Assembly (NCBI RefSeq): GCF_004025965.2
Contig: NZ_SAYU02000004.1
Span: 1 to 64,000 of the forward strand
Reading direction: 5' to 3'
Source of the DNA: Phycicoccus flavus
GTDB lineage: Bacteria > Actinomycetota > Actinomycetes > Actinomycetales > Dermatophilaceae
DNA length: 64,000 nucleotides
In this document: in pieces, positions 20,736-28,599 of the stretch
Layout of the letters: each line of letters begins with the position of its first letter
How positions within the stretch are numbered: the stretch's first letter is position 1
Notes under the pieces: generated by a model
Databases searched by the model: none
The model's input: the letters and a program-made list of their open reading frames with translations, nothing else
Told to the model about the DNA's origin: nothing
Made by a program: the position numbers and the translations under genes

Positions 20736-21131
20736 ATGCTGTCCCCGTTCCGCATCACCGAGGTCTCCGCGCACTGCGACCTCCCGTGCGGCGTCTACGA
20801 CCCCGCCCAGGCGCGCATCGAGGCCGAGTCGGTCAAGATGATCTGCCAGAAGGTCGCCGACAACGACGACGCCGACTTCCGGGTCCGCGCGACCATCATC
20901 AAGGAGCAGCGCTCCGAGCTGGTCAAGCACCACCTGTGGGTGCTGTGGACCGACTACTTCAAGCCCCCGCACTTCGAGAAGTACCCGAACCTGCACACCC
21001 TCTTCAACGAGGCGACCAAGCTGGCGGGCGCCTCGGGCACCAAGGGCGAGTTCGACGAGGCCAAGGCCGACGAGCTCCTCGCGAAGATCGAGGAGATCTC
21101 GACCATCTTCTGGGAGACCAAGAAGGCCTGA
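20736..21131 (+). CDS. sodN: nickel superoxide dismutase
   Basis: 131 residues from ATG 20736, preceded by TAGGAGCGACAC. It dismutates superoxide with a nickel ion held in the N-terminal hook. The hook HCDLPCGVYDPAQAR starts at residue 13 after a 12-residue propeptide MLSPFRITEVSA; once cleaved, His1, Cys2 and Cys6 bind nickel. The rest is the four-helix bundle with EQRSELVKHHLWVLWTDYFK and EKYPNLHTLFNEATKL. Length and sequence match the family. A strong hairpin follows the stop. Confidence 0.98.
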   Translation: MLSPFRITEVSAHCDLPCGVYDPAQARIEAESVKMICQKVADNDDADFRVRATIIKEQRSELVKHHLWVLWTDYFKPPHFEKYPNLHTLFNEATKLAGASGTKGEFDEAKADELLAKIEEISTIFWETKKA

Positions 21132-21147
21132 GCCTGCGCTCACCCGC

Positions 21148-21195
21148 ACCGCGACGGCGGACGTCCCCCCGGGGGGGCGTCCGCCGTCGCGGTGT
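21148..21195. terminator. bidirectional terminator hairpin after sodN and manA
   Basis: 17-base arms CACCGCGACGGCGGACG (21148..21164) and its exact complement (21179..21195), with a C-run/G-run loop that can pair further. It lies between the convergent sodN and manA stops. Confidence 0.75.
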
Positions 21196-21207
21196 CGGGG
21201 GGCGGTG

Positions 21208-22371
21208 TCAGGAGGCGGTGAGCCCGGGGACGGCGACGACGTAGACCTCGCCGTCGCCCTCGAGCAGGACCTCCCGCTCGTGGGCCGGGAGGAAGGCCGA
21301 CCCGGTGTCGCCGAGCTCGAGGACGCGGCCGGACCCGCTGCGCAGCGTCACCCGGCCGCGCAGGCAGAACACGACCCGCGGCCCGGCCCCCGGCAGCGGG
21401 CGCCCGGTGGCCACCCGGTGCAGGAGGAAGCGGTCCGAGGCCGAGTCGAAGACCTCGACGCCGTCGGCCACCGCGCGGCCCCGTCCGGCGACGCCGTCGG
21501 CGCGGGGGTCGACGACCCGCAGCAGCTCGGGGACGTTGACCTCCTTGGAGGTGAGCCCGGCCCGCACGACGTTGTCGGAGTTCGCGAGCACCTCGATGCC
21601 CAGGCCGCGGACGTAGGAGTGCAGCACGCCGGCGGCGACGTCGACGTACTCCCCCGGCGCGAGCAGCCGGTGGTGCATGAGCAGGAGGACGACGACGCCG
21701 ATGTCGTCGGGGTGCATCTCGGCCACCTCGACGACCGCGGCGGCGGCCGCGCCGATCTCGTCGGCGGTCTCGGACAGGCGGACACAGGCGGCGACGACCT
21801 CGCGGACGAGGCCGGCGACGTGCTCGGCGGGGGTCTCCAGGACGGCCCGCAGCACGGTGTGCGCCGGGTCGGGGGTGCCGGCGGCGTCCGCGACGGCGCG
21901 GGTGAGGTCGGGGACGTCCAGGCGCCGGGCGATCTCGGCCACCGCCTCCGGCGCGCGCATCCCGACGAAGACCTCGAAGGGGGCGATGGCCAGCAGCAGC
22001 TCGGGCTTGGCGAAGTCGTCGACGTACACCGCGTCCCCGGTGCGGGCGCGGACCGCACGGGCCTGCTCGGCCGTCGGGTGCACCTGGATGGAGATGGCGC
22101 GGCCGGGCGCGAGGACCTTGAGGAGGAAGGGCAGCCGCGGCCCGAAGCGCTCGACGCACTCGCCGCCGAGCTCGGCGGCGGGGTCGGCCTCGATCACCGC
22201 CGCGAGGTCGGGGGACCCCGGGCGGTCGGTGCCCGCCGGCCCGCTCTCGTGGGCGCCCATCCACAGCTCGGACTCCGGCTCGGGGGTCGGGATGGGCCGG
22301 CCCTGGAGGCTCGCGATCGACACGAACGAGCCCCACGCGTCGGTGAAGACGACGGGGTCGAGGCGGTCCAC
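21208..22371 (-). CDS. manA: mannose-6-phosphate isomerase, class I
   Basis: 387 residues from GTG 22371, with GGAGG eight bases upstream. It interconverts fructose-6-phosphate and mannose-6-phosphate using zinc. The motifs are AWGSFVSIASLQGRPIPTPE near the N-terminus; ELWMGAHESGPA; FLLKVLAPGRAISIQVHPTA, whose Gln and His bind zinc together with a Glu (FAKPELLLAIAPFEVFVGM); and LAPGEYVDVAAGVLHSYVRG, supplying the last His. It supplies mannose for glycans, fitting a polysaccharide role alongside the rhamnose genes 3 kb away. Confidence 0.95.
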   Translation of the reverse strand: MDRLDPVVFTDAWGSFVSIASLQGRPIPTPEPESELWMGAHESGPAGTDRPGSPDLAAVIEADPAAELGGECVERFGPRLPFLLKVLAPGRAISIQVHPTAEQARAVRARTGDAVYVDDFAKPELLLAIAPFEVFVGMRAPEAVAEIARRLDVPDLTRAVADAAGTPDPAHTVLRAVLETPAEHVAGLVREVVAACVRLSETADEIGAAAAAVVEVAEMHPDDIGVVVLLLMHHRLLAPGEYVDVAAGVLHSYVRGLGIEVLANSDNVVRAGLTSKEVNVPELLRVVDPRADGVAGRGRAVADGVEVFDSASDRFLLHRVATGRPLPGAGPRVVFCLRGRVTLRSGSGRVLELGDTGSAFLPAHEREVLLEGDGEVYVVAVPGLTAS

Positions 22372-22413
22372 CGGGTACCCCTCCGGGCGGGTCGGGCGTC
22401 GGGCACCCAGACT

Positions 22414-23736
22414 CTAGCGCGCGGCGACCTCGCCCTCGACGACCCGGCCGACCGCGGCGTCGTCGACGACGCGGGTCAGCGCGTCGACGACGTCGGGGTC
22501 GTACTCGTAGCCCAGCCCGAGGAGGATGCGCTCCATCGCGCGCTCGACGTCGGCGGGCTCGTCGGAGCCCCCGCTGAGGTCGTCGAAGGCGTTGGCGCAC
22601 TTGATGATCCGTGCGGGCAGCGGGACCTCGCGAGCGTGCTCGCGCACGAGCCGGTACGGGGTGGTCTGGGCGTCGACGTAGTCGGCCACGAGGCCGAGGG
22701 TCTCGGCCTGCCGGATGATCTGCGCGCCCTCGGAGGCGATGTCCCGCTGGTCGCTCGGCGCGGCCAGCACCGTCGCCCCGCCCGGGATCGGGTCGCGCAG
22801 GGTGATCTGCCCGAGGTCGTGCAGCAGCGCGGCGTACTCGAGCGTGCGCAGCTCGGCCTCGCCCAGCCCGAGCACGCGGCCCATCCGCAGCGACAGCTCC
22901 GAGACCCGCTCGGCGTGCCGCTGCGCGGTGTAGCCGCCCTCCTCGGTGAGGCGCGACAGCGTCGCGACGAGCAGCCGGTTTGTCGCGCGGTTGCGGACGA
23001 ACTGGCCGACGGCGGAGTACGCCATGGCCAGCGGGACGAGCGCCACCGGCAGGGCGAGCAGGCCGAGCACCGGCGCCATGAGCGCCACCATCGGCCCGAT
23101 GACGGCGACGGCGAAGGTCAGCGGCGCGGCCTCCCCCAGCTCGTCGCGGACCGCGGCCGACAGCGGGGTGCGCTGGCGCTCGGCGCGGATCGCGGCGACG
23201 AGCAGGAGCTCGACGACCAGGCCCAGCCCGGCCACGAGGGCCATGGCCAGCGCGACGACCCCGAGCGAACGGTGCTCGTACTCCAGGTCCCACAGGGTGC
23301 TGCCCTCGGGACCCCAGGACCGGGCCATCCACGCGGCGGTGCCGACGCCGAGCACCCGGGCCGCGAGCAGCGGGACGCCGACCGCGCGCCCCCGCACCCG
23401 CCGGACGAGCGCCGCGAGCAGGAGGGCGAGGGTGACGACGAGGACGACGAGCCCGGCGTCGACGTCGAAGGGCGGCTGGCCCTCGATGGGGCCGAGGAAG
23501 ACGACGGCGAGCGCGGTGGCGGTGGCCAGGGGCGCGGTGTCGCGGCCGCTCGGCATCCGGATCCGGACGACCTCGCCGAGCACGATCGCGACGACGAGCA
23601 CGGGCAGGGTGACGACGTGCGACCCCAGGAGCGTGCCGAGGTCGGAGCCCGAGGAGTACAGCGCGAGGACGACGAGGACCGCCGCCACCACCCCGGCCAG
23701 GGCCGCGACGGGCCGCTCCGGTCGGACCGCCCTCAC
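22414..23736 (-). CDS. membrane-anchored HD-domain phosphohydrolase (distal of a pair)
   Basis: 440 residues from GTG 23736 (GTGA overlap with the upstream HD gene). The first 230 residues hold about seven membrane segments (VAALAGVVAAVLVVLALYSS at the start). A cytoplasmic HD domain follows: QRHAERVSELSLRMGRVLGL, then YAALLHDLGQITLRDPI with the His-Asp metal pair. The region that in HD-GYP proteins reads HHExxDGxGYP is here DYVDAQTTPYRLVREH, so the GYP loop is missing and cyclic-di-GMP hydrolysis cannot be assumed. The arrangement suggests a membrane sensor with a phosphohydrolase output; ligand and nucleotide unknown. Confidence 0.8.
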   Translation of the reverse strand: MRAVRPERPVAALAGVVAAVLVVLALYSSGSDLGTLLGSHVVTLPVLVVAIVLGEVVRIRMPSGRDTAPLATATALAVVFLGPIEGQPPFDVDAGLVVLVVTLALLLAALVRRVRGRAVGVPLLAARVLGVGTAAWMARSWGPEGSTLWDLEYEHRSLGVVALAMALVAGLGLVVELLLVAAIRAERQRTPLSAAVRDELGEAAPLTFAVAVIGPMVALMAPVLGLLALPVALVPLAMAYSAVGQFVRNRATNRLLVATLSRLTEEGGYTAQRHAERVSELSLRMGRVLGLGEAELRTLEYAALLHDLGQITLRDPIPGGATVLAAPSDQRDIASEGAQIIRQAETLGLVADYVDAQTTPYRLVREHAREVPLPARIIKCANAFDDLSGGSDEPADVERAMERILLGLGYEYDPDVVDALTRVVDDAAVGRVVEGEVAAR

Positions 23737-24992
23737 GCGCCCGACCGGACCTCGGCGCGCAGGACCGCCGACTCGAGCGCGGCCATGAGCCGGTCGTCGA
23801 CGCCGGGGCGGGTCCGGATCCGGTCCAGCGCCTCGGTGGGGGTGAGGACGCGGCCGTCGGGGTCGCCGATGGCGGTGAGGAGGTCGTAGGTGTCGGAGAC
23901 GCCGACGATCCGGGCCACGAGGGTGCTCCCGTCGGGGCGTTCGTCGAGGGCCTCGCGGTGCCGGGCGATGGGGTCGAGGGTGCCGGCGAGGAAGCCGAGG
24001 TGGGTCAGCAGGGCGGCGCCGCGCGCCGGGTACCCCGCCTCCGCGGCGACGGTGGTGCTCTCCCGCACGAGACCCGTCGGCATCGTGGTCTGGCCGAGGT
24101 CGTGCAGCATGCCGGCCAGCCGGGCGTCGGCCACGCCCCGCGGACCGAGGCCGAGGTCCTCGGCCAGCCGCTGGCTGAGCGCCGCGACCCGGGCGCTGTG
24201 GCCGGCCAGGTGGGGGGCCTTGGCCTCGACGGCGGCGACGAGCACCTGCAGCACCTGGTCCTGGCCGCGCAGGTCCTCGGCGTGCTGGCGGTAGGCCCAC
24301 TGGGCGACGAGCAGGGGGGCGAGGACGAGCAGGGCCGACGTGGCGCCGATCATCGCGGGCTCCCACAGGACGACCATGATGAGCGCGATCGACCCGTAGC
24401 CGACGTACGCCGGGCCGGTGCTGCGCAGCAGCGGGAGGGTGGTGGTGCGCAGGGAGCCGGTGCCGGAGACCATGACGACACCGGAGAGCAGCACGAGGTT
24501 GCCGACCACCTGGACGAGGTCGGCGACGAAGAGCGGGAGGGCGATGGACCGCAGCGCCTCGCCCACCGTCTCGACGCCGACGTCACCGCCGGTGGCCGCG
24601 AAGGCGAGCCCCCCGAGGGTGCCCATCACCGAGTTCTGCGCCGCGTTGAACACGCGGTACTGCGCCGGGAGCGAGCGCCCCTGGAGCCCTCCGAGGAGGG
24701 CGCCGAGGACGCCCGCTCCCGCGGGACCGACGATGGCCTGGCACGAGAGCAGCAGCGTGCTCGAGAGTGAGAGCTGGGTCCGTCCCTCGACGACCGCCTC
24801 CGGGACGAACCGGAGGGCGACGACGAGGACCACGAAGACGACGAACCCGCCGTCGAGGCTGACGTCGAGCTCGTGCCAGACCAGGGCGAGCAGCCCGACG
24901 GCGAGGAGGACGACGACCGCGATGTACCCCTGGGTCGCCGTGTCCCGGCTGTCCGGTCCTCCTCCTCGCTCGTCGGGTGCTCGCTCGGTCAT
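23733..24992 (-). CDS. membrane-anchored HD-domain phosphohydrolase (proximal of a pair)
   Basis: 419 residues from ATG 24992. The first 220 residues hold about seven membrane spans (GYIAVVVLLAVGLLALVW; LPLFVADLVQVVGNLVLLSG) reminiscent of MASE-type sensor regions. The HD domain begins HLAGHSARVAALSQRLAEDL and has MLHDLGQTTMP as the His-Asp pair; later ARHREALDERPDG and VGVSDTYDLLTA resemble HD-GYP motifs, but the GYP tripeptide is absent. The next HD gene overlaps its stop (GTGA), and a gene for a small secreted peptide ends 16 bases before its start, implying one operon. Confidence 0.8.
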   Translation of the reverse strand: MTERAPDERGGGPDSRDTATQGYIAVVVLLAVGLLALVWHELDVSLDGGFVVFVVLVVALRFVPEAVVEGRTQLSLSSTLLLSCQAIVGPAGAGVLGALLGGLQGRSLPAQYRVFNAAQNSVMGTLGGLAFAATGGDVGVETVGEALRSIALPLFVADLVQVVGNLVLLSGVVMVSGTGSLRTTTLPLLRSTGPAYVGYGSIALIMVVLWEPAMIGATSALLVLAPLLVAQWAYRQHAEDLRGQDQVLQVLVAAVEAKAPHLAGHSARVAALSQRLAEDLGLGPRGVADARLAGMLHDLGQTTMPTGLVRESTTVAAEAGYPARGAALLTHLGFLAGTLDPIARHREALDERPDGSTLVARIVGVSDTYDLLTAIGDPDGRVLTPTEALDRIRTRPGVDDRLMAALESAVLRAEVRSGA

Positions 24993-25008
24993 CGTGGTGC
25001 GACGTGCC

Positions 25009-25146
25009 TCACTTGCCCCAGTTCCAGCTGAGCTGGAGCGGGGTCTTCTCGATCGGCGACGACGGGGCGGCCATGGCCGACGCCGGGGCGGCGACACCGA
25101 GGGCGGCGAGGGCGAGAACGGCGAGAGTGGTACGGAAGGTGCGCAT
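25009..25146 (-). CDS. small secreted peptide (45 residues)
   Basis: 45 residues from ATG 25146, behind GAAAGGAAACAGTCTC. The sequence starts MRTFRTTLAVLALAALGVAA: a positively charged end, a hydrophobic core, then APASA and AMA cleavage-type motifs, i.e. a signal peptide. The predicted mature peptide is about 20 residues and ends TPLQLSWNWGK. No family is recognised. It is the first gene before two membrane HD-domain proteins (16-base gap), so a secreted ligand or pheromone acting on them is a possibility, not a demonstrated role. Confidence 0.7.
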   Translation of the reverse strand: MRTFRTTLAVLALAALGVAAPASAMAAPSSPIEKTPLQLSWNWGK

Positions 25147-25306
25147 GAGACTGTTTCCTTTCAGAGGTGAACCCCCGACCCGCGTGCTCCGGGGCGGTCA
25201 GGAGGTAGGGCCAGTCTCCCACGCAGGAACTTGTGCGACAATCACACGGACCACACCTGTTCACGGGTGGTCCGTCCGGCATTCCCCGTCCGAAGAGGAT
25301 CCATCG

Positions 25307-25381
25307 ATGAGCAAGCGCGCCCGCAAGCGCCGCTCGCGCAAGGGCAGCAAGGCCAACCACGGCCGGCGCCCCAACGCCTGA
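25307..25381 (+). CDS. large-subunit ribosomal protein bL37 (AURKAIP1/COX24-domain peptide)
   Basis: 24 residues from ATG 25307, preceded by GAAGAGGA. The sequence MSKRARKRRSRKGSKANHGR is Arg/Lys-rich and ends RRPNA, matching my recollection of actinobacterial bL37, a tiny protein of the 50S subunit. It is followed by a clear Rho-independent-type hairpin. It is divergent from the secreted peptide gene, with 160 bases between the two starts. Confidence 0.88.
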   Translation: MSKRARKRRSRKGSKANHGRRPNA

Positions 25382-25397
25382 GCGGTCTCCGACGCCC

Positions 25398-25432
25398 AAG
25401 GACCCGGTGTGCAACCAGCACACCGGGTCCTT
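25398..25432. terminator. bidirectional terminator between bL37 and rsrA
   Basis: Perfect 15-bp stem: AAGGACCCGGTGTGC (25398..25412), loop AACCA, GCACACCGGGTCCTT (25418..25432), followed by TTCCGTGTT-like bases on the plus strand. It ends bL37 and lies downstream of the rsrA stop. Confidence 0.8.
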
Positions 25433-25472
25433 CCGTGTTCGCGGGCGGGTCCGCGCGTCCGGCCTGTCCCCC

Positions 25473-25742
25473 TCAGCCCTCGCGCTCGGATCGCACGACC
25501 GTGATGCTCCGCACGACGCGCATCCGCAGCGCGTCCGGGACGGCCTCGTCCGGGCAGGACCGCTTGACGACCTGCTTCACGGCGGCGTCGAGGTCGTGCT
25601 CGGCCAGGCACGGCCGGCACTCGGCGAGGTGCGTGGCGACGCGTCGTACGTCCTCCGGGCTCATCTCGCCGTCGAGGTACTCGTAGATGTGGTGCAGGAC
25701 CTCGGAGCAGTCGCCGTGTCCTGGGTGCTGGGCGTTCGACAT
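25473..25742 (-). CDS. rsrA: mycothiol-system anti-sigma factor RsrA
   Basis: 89 residues from ATG 25742, overlapping the sigR TGA by one base (TGATG); a GTG one codon upstream is also possible. RsrA holds SigR inactive until disulfide stress oxidises its zinc-bound thiols. The ZAS signature H-x3-C-x2-C is visible as THLAECRPCL (His38, Cys42, Cys45), with a further Cys at position 12. The small size and the position directly after the sigma gene agree with the family. Confidence 0.93.
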   Translation of the reverse strand: MSNAQHPGHGDCSEVLHHIYEYLDGEMSPEDVRRVATHLAECRPCLAEHDLDAAVKQVVKRSCPDEAVPDALRMRVVRSITVVRSEREG

Positions 25743-26374
25743 CACTTCTCCTCCGCCGCCCCGACGAGCCCGCGCTCGCGGGCGTAGCCGGTGAGCATCG
25801 CGCGCAGCTGGCGCCGTCCGCGGTGGAGCCGCGACATCACGGTCCCGATGGGGGTGCCCATGATCTCGGCGATCTCCTTGTACGCGAAGCCCTCGACGTC
25901 GGCGAGGTAGACGGCCATCCGGAAGTCCTCGGGCAGGTCCTGCAGCGCCCGGGTCACCTCGGTGTCGGGCAGGTGCTCCAGGGCCGCGGCCTCGGCGGAC
26001 TTGAGCCCGGCCGAGGTGTGCGACTCCGCCCGGGCCAGCTGGTAGTCCTCGACGTCGGAGCTGTCGGACTGCTGCGGCTCGCGCTGCTTCTTGCGGTAGC
26101 TGTTGATGTAGGTGTTGGTGAGGATCCGGTACATCCAGGCGCGCAGGTTCGTGCCGGGCTTGTACTGGTGGAAGGCCGCGTAGGCCTTGGCGTAGGTCTC
26201 CTGGAGCAGGTCCTCGGCGTCGGCCGGGTTGCGGGTGGTCCGCATCGCGGCCGCGTAGAGCTGGTCCAGGAGGGGCAGCGCCTCGCGCTCGAAGCGGGCC
26301 TGCCGCTCCTCGGGGCTCTCGGTGGCGACGTCGACCTCGGTCGCGTCGTCGACGGGGGTCTGGGGGGTGCTCAT
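25742..26374 (-). CDS. sigR: ECF RNA polymerase sigma factor SigR (RpoE/SigH group)
   Basis: 210 residues from ATG 26374. Region 2 runs through [20 protein letters not shown] and [20 protein letters not shown]; region 2.4 is [19 protein letters not shown]; region 4 carries [20 protein letters not shown] and [20 protein letters not shown]. It matches the thiol-oxidative-stress sigma factors SigR of Streptomyces and SigH of mycobacteria. It is coupled to rsrA. Upstream are a TAGGCT box 8 bases before the ATG and a perfect SigR-type promoter (26468..26493), so it probably drives its own amplification under stress. Confidence 0.94.
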   Translation of the reverse strand: MSTPQTPVDDATEVDVATESPEERQARFEREALPLLDQLYAAAMRTTRNPADAEDLLQETYAKAYAAFHQYKPGTNLRAWMYRILTNTYINSYRKKQREPQQSDSSDVEDYQLARAESHTSAGLKSAEAAALEHLPDTEVTRALQDLPEDFRMAVYLADVEGFAYKEIAEIMGTPIGTVMSRLHRGRRQLRAMLTGYARERGLVGAAEEK

Positions 26375-26382
26375 CGCGTCCC

Positions 26383-26388
26383 AGCCTA
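26383..26388 (-). promoter_or_regulatory. -10 box of a housekeeping-type promoter for sigR
   Basis: TAGGCT on the minus strand, 8 bases before the sigR ATG; probably gives a nearly leaderless basal message. Confidence 0.5.
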
Positions 26389-26467
26389 ACCGCGCCCCAC
26401 GCGGTGCCGTCGTGTCGAGGACGAACACGGGATGCCCTTCCCTTCTCCGGTGCTGTGCCGCGGGTGG

Positions 26468-26493
26468 AACACCGGTCGGGGGCCGGTCATTCC
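26468..26493 (-). promoter_or_regulatory. SigR-dependent promoter upstream of sigR
   Basis: On the minus strand GGAAT (26493..26489), 18 bases, GTT (26470..26468): an exact fit to the SigR consensus GGAAT-N18-GTT. It would give a leader of roughly 85 bases and autoregulation. Confidence 0.75.
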
Positions 26494-26509
26494 ACGACCG
26501 CCGTGCCGG

Positions 26510-27133
26510 TCAGGTGCGGGCGGCCACCCGGTCCAGCACGGCGACGGCGGCGGCCGCGACCGCCCCGCCCGCCCGGCCGAGGGAGTGGGTGCCGGTCACC
26601 TCGGTGAGGGTGACCGACGCCGGCGCGACGGCGCGCAGCTCGTCGGGGCGCCCCCACGGGTCGGTGCGGCCCTGGACGACATCGACGCCGATGCCGTCGG
26701 CGGCGGGCCGGGCCAGCTCTTCGGCCCGGGAGCGGTCCGGCCGGCCCGGCGGGTGCAGCGGGAAGGACAGGGCGAGGACGTGCTCGGCCCCCACCTGCGC
26801 GGCGGTGCGGCAGGCGACCCGGGCGCCGGCGCTGCGTCCGCCGACGACGAGCTTGCGCGCGGGGGACAGGGCGGCGAGCACTGCCACCCAGGCGGGGTCG
26901 AGCGTCGGCGCCGTCGGGCCCATCCGCTTGCCCGCGACGCGCCACGGCTGGTCGACGAGGACGACCCGCCAGCCCCGCTCGAGCGCGGCGTCGCGCACGG
27001 CGAGCACGTCGGCGGTCCAGCGCAGCCCACCGGCGCCGTGCCCGAGGACGAGGGTGCCCCGCGGCGGCCCGGACGGCTCGCTCGTCGTGGTCCGCGCGTC
27101 GCCGGACGGGGTGGGGACGAGCGCCTCGGTCAT
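26510..27133 (-). CDS. alpha/beta hydrolase of the KANL3/Tex30 dienelactone-like group
   Basis: 207 residues from ATG 27133, overlapping the stop of the SRAP gene (ATGA). TLVLGHGAGG is the oxyanion strand, LVVGGRSAGARVAC contains the nucleophile elbow GxSxG with Ser in GRSAG, VVQGRTDPWG holds the acid, and TGTHSLG the His. No signal peptide. These small hydrolases have no defined substrate. The pairing with an SRAP gene suggests only shared transcription. Confidence 0.8.
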   Translation of the reverse strand: MTEALVPTPSGDARTTTSEPSGPPRGTLVLGHGAGGLRWTADVLAVRDAALERGWRVVLVDQPWRVAGKRMGPTAPTLDPAWVAVLAALSPARKLVVGGRSAGARVACRTAAQVGAEHVLALSFPLHPPGRPDRSRAEELARPAADGIGVDVVQGRTDPWGRPDELRAVAPASVTLTEVTGTHSLGRAGGAVAAAAVAVLDRVAART

Positions 27134-27969
27134 GCGGGCGGCCCCAGGACCTCGCCGGTCTCGGGGTCGACGACGCCGACGAGCTCCTCGGCCGGCAGCG
27201 GCTCGAGCAGCTGCGGCCCGTTGGCCCGGTTCCCGCTCACCGCACGCGAGACCGGCCACGCGGTGAACCGGCCGGGCTCGTGCGGCGCGAGCAGCCCCAG
27301 CGCGTCGGCCGCGCCCGTCGCCGGGTCGAGCCAGGCGTCCCAGTCGCCGCGGTCGAGGACCATCGGCTGGCGGTCGTGGATGCGGTCCAGCCCGGGCTCG
27401 GCCGGCCCGGTGACGACGGTGAAGGTCGTGAGCCAGGCGTCCGGGTCCTCGCCGTCGGTGACGGCGGGGTCGCGCCAGAACTCGTAGAGCCCGGCCATGG
27501 CGACGCTGCCGCCGTCCGCCCGGGTCGTGAAGAACGGCTGCTTGCGGGGCTTGCCCTTGGCGTCGAGCGCCGTCGGCGACGCCTGCCACTCGTACCAGCC
27601 GCGGGCGGGCACGAGGCAGCGGCGGGCCGCGAGCGCTCGGGCGTAGGCGGGCTTGTCGGCCACGGTCTCGACGCGGGCGTTGATCATCCGCGCCCCCTCC
27701 CCGGCGCTCTTGGCCCAGCTCGGGACCAGCCCCCAGGTGAGGAGGCGCAGCTGGCGGGTGGCGGCGGCCGCCCGGTCCTCGCGCGGCGCGCGGCTGAGGA
27801 CGACCGGCGCCTGCTTGGTCGGCGCCATGTTGTGGTCCGGACGCCCCGGCGGCGGCTGCTGCGGGTTCTTGAGGATGCTGCGCGTGGGCTCCGCGGTGCG
27901 GTCCTGCTCGACCTCGAACTCGAGCACGAGCTCGTCCGGGTTCGCCGTCGCGGCGTAGCGCCCACACAT
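27130..27969 (-). CDS. SRAP/HMCES-family abasic-site DNA-protein crosslink protein (YedK-like)
   Basis: 279 residues from ATG 27969, chosen because the family needs Met-Cys at the N-terminus: after Met removal, Cys2 (MCGRYAAT) attacks abasic sites in single-stranded DNA to form a protective crosslink. NARVETVADKPAYARALAAR with the active-site Asn, ARGWYEW with the Glu, and DRIHDRQPMVL with the His complete the active site. An upstream in-frame start 11 codons earlier would bury Cys2 and is rejected. The TAGCCT box seven bases before the ATG suggests a leaderless message. Confidence 0.94.
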   Translation of the reverse strand: MCGRYAATANPDELVLEFEVEQDRTAEPTRSILKNPQQPPPGRPDHNMAPTKQAPVVLSRAPREDRAAAATRQLRLLTWGLVPSWAKSAGEGARMINARVETVADKPAYARALAARRCLVPARGWYEWQASPTALDAKGKPRKQPFFTTRADGGSVAMAGLYEFWRDPAVTDGEDPDAWLTTFTVVTGPAEPGLDRIHDRQPMVLDRGDWDAWLDPATGAADALGLLAPHEPGRFTAWPVSRAVSGNRANGPQLLEPLPAEELVGVVDPETGEVLGPPA

Positions 27970-27976
27970 GCACCTC

Positions 27977-27982
27977 AGGCTA
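27977..27982 (-). promoter_or_regulatory. -10 box of leaderless promoter for the SRAP gene
   Basis: TAGCCT on the minus strand, 7 bases before ATG 27969; supports the Met-Cys start. Confidence 0.55.
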
Positions 27983-28056
27983 CGCAGCGGTCCTCGCAGC
28001 AACTACGGTAGGACGAGAACGTGCCTGTAGCACCGTCCCCGACCTGGAGGTAGCGG

Positions 28057-28599
28057 ATGTCCCTCGTGCGCCGCGTCGCCCGACCCCTGCTCGCGTCGAT
28101 GTTCGTCGTCGGGGGTGCCGACCAGCTGAAGCACCCGTCCGCGAAGACCGACACCGCCCGGCCCGTCGTCCAGAAGCTCGCGCCGCTGCTGCGCCTGCCC
28201 GAGGACACCGAGCTGCTCGTGCGCGCCAACGGCATCGCCATGGTCGGAGCGGGCACGATGCTCGCGCTCGGGAGGTTCCCGCGGGCCTCGGCCGTGGTCC
28301 TCGCCGCGACGCTCGTGCCGACGACGGTCTCGGCCCACCAGTACTGGACGGTCGAGGACCCGCAGGCCCGCGCCCAGCAGCGCATCCACCTGCTGAAGAA
28401 CCTCGGCCTGCTCGGTGGCCTGCTCCTCGCCGCCGTCGACACCGAGGGCAAGCCGGGCGTCGCCTACCGGGCGCACCTGGCCAACGAGAGCGTGCAGCGC
28501 GCCGTGCGCCAGACCCGCCGCGAGGCCCGCCACGCGGCCCGCACCGCGACCACCGAGGCGAAGCTCAAGGCGGTCCAGGCCCAGCATGCCTTCGGCTGA
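28057..28599 (+). CDS. DoxX-family membrane protein
   Basis: 180 residues from ATG 28057, with CTGGAGGTAG upstream. A short N-terminal span with [13 protein letters not shown], then three or four hydrophobic segments ([48 protein letters not shown]) fit the DoxX fold. The C-terminal 35 residues are Arg/Ala-rich and helical, likely cytoplasmic. DoxX proteins take part in membrane redox or oxidative-stress complexes in mycobacteria; the role here is not known. It overlaps aroA by 14 bases. Confidence 0.85.
   Translation: MSLVRRVARPLLASMFVVGGADQLKHPSAKTDTARPVVQKLAPLLRLPEDTELLVRANGIAMVGAGTMLALGRFPRASAVVLAATLVPTTVSAHQYWTVEDPQARAQQRIHLLKNLGLLGGLLLAAVDTEGKPGVAYRAHLANESVQRAVRQTRREARHAARTATTEAKLKAVQAQHAFG

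Noticed and set aside
27970-28002. Longer start for the SRAP protein
   Set aside because: It would remove Cys from position 2, which the catalytic mechanism requires.
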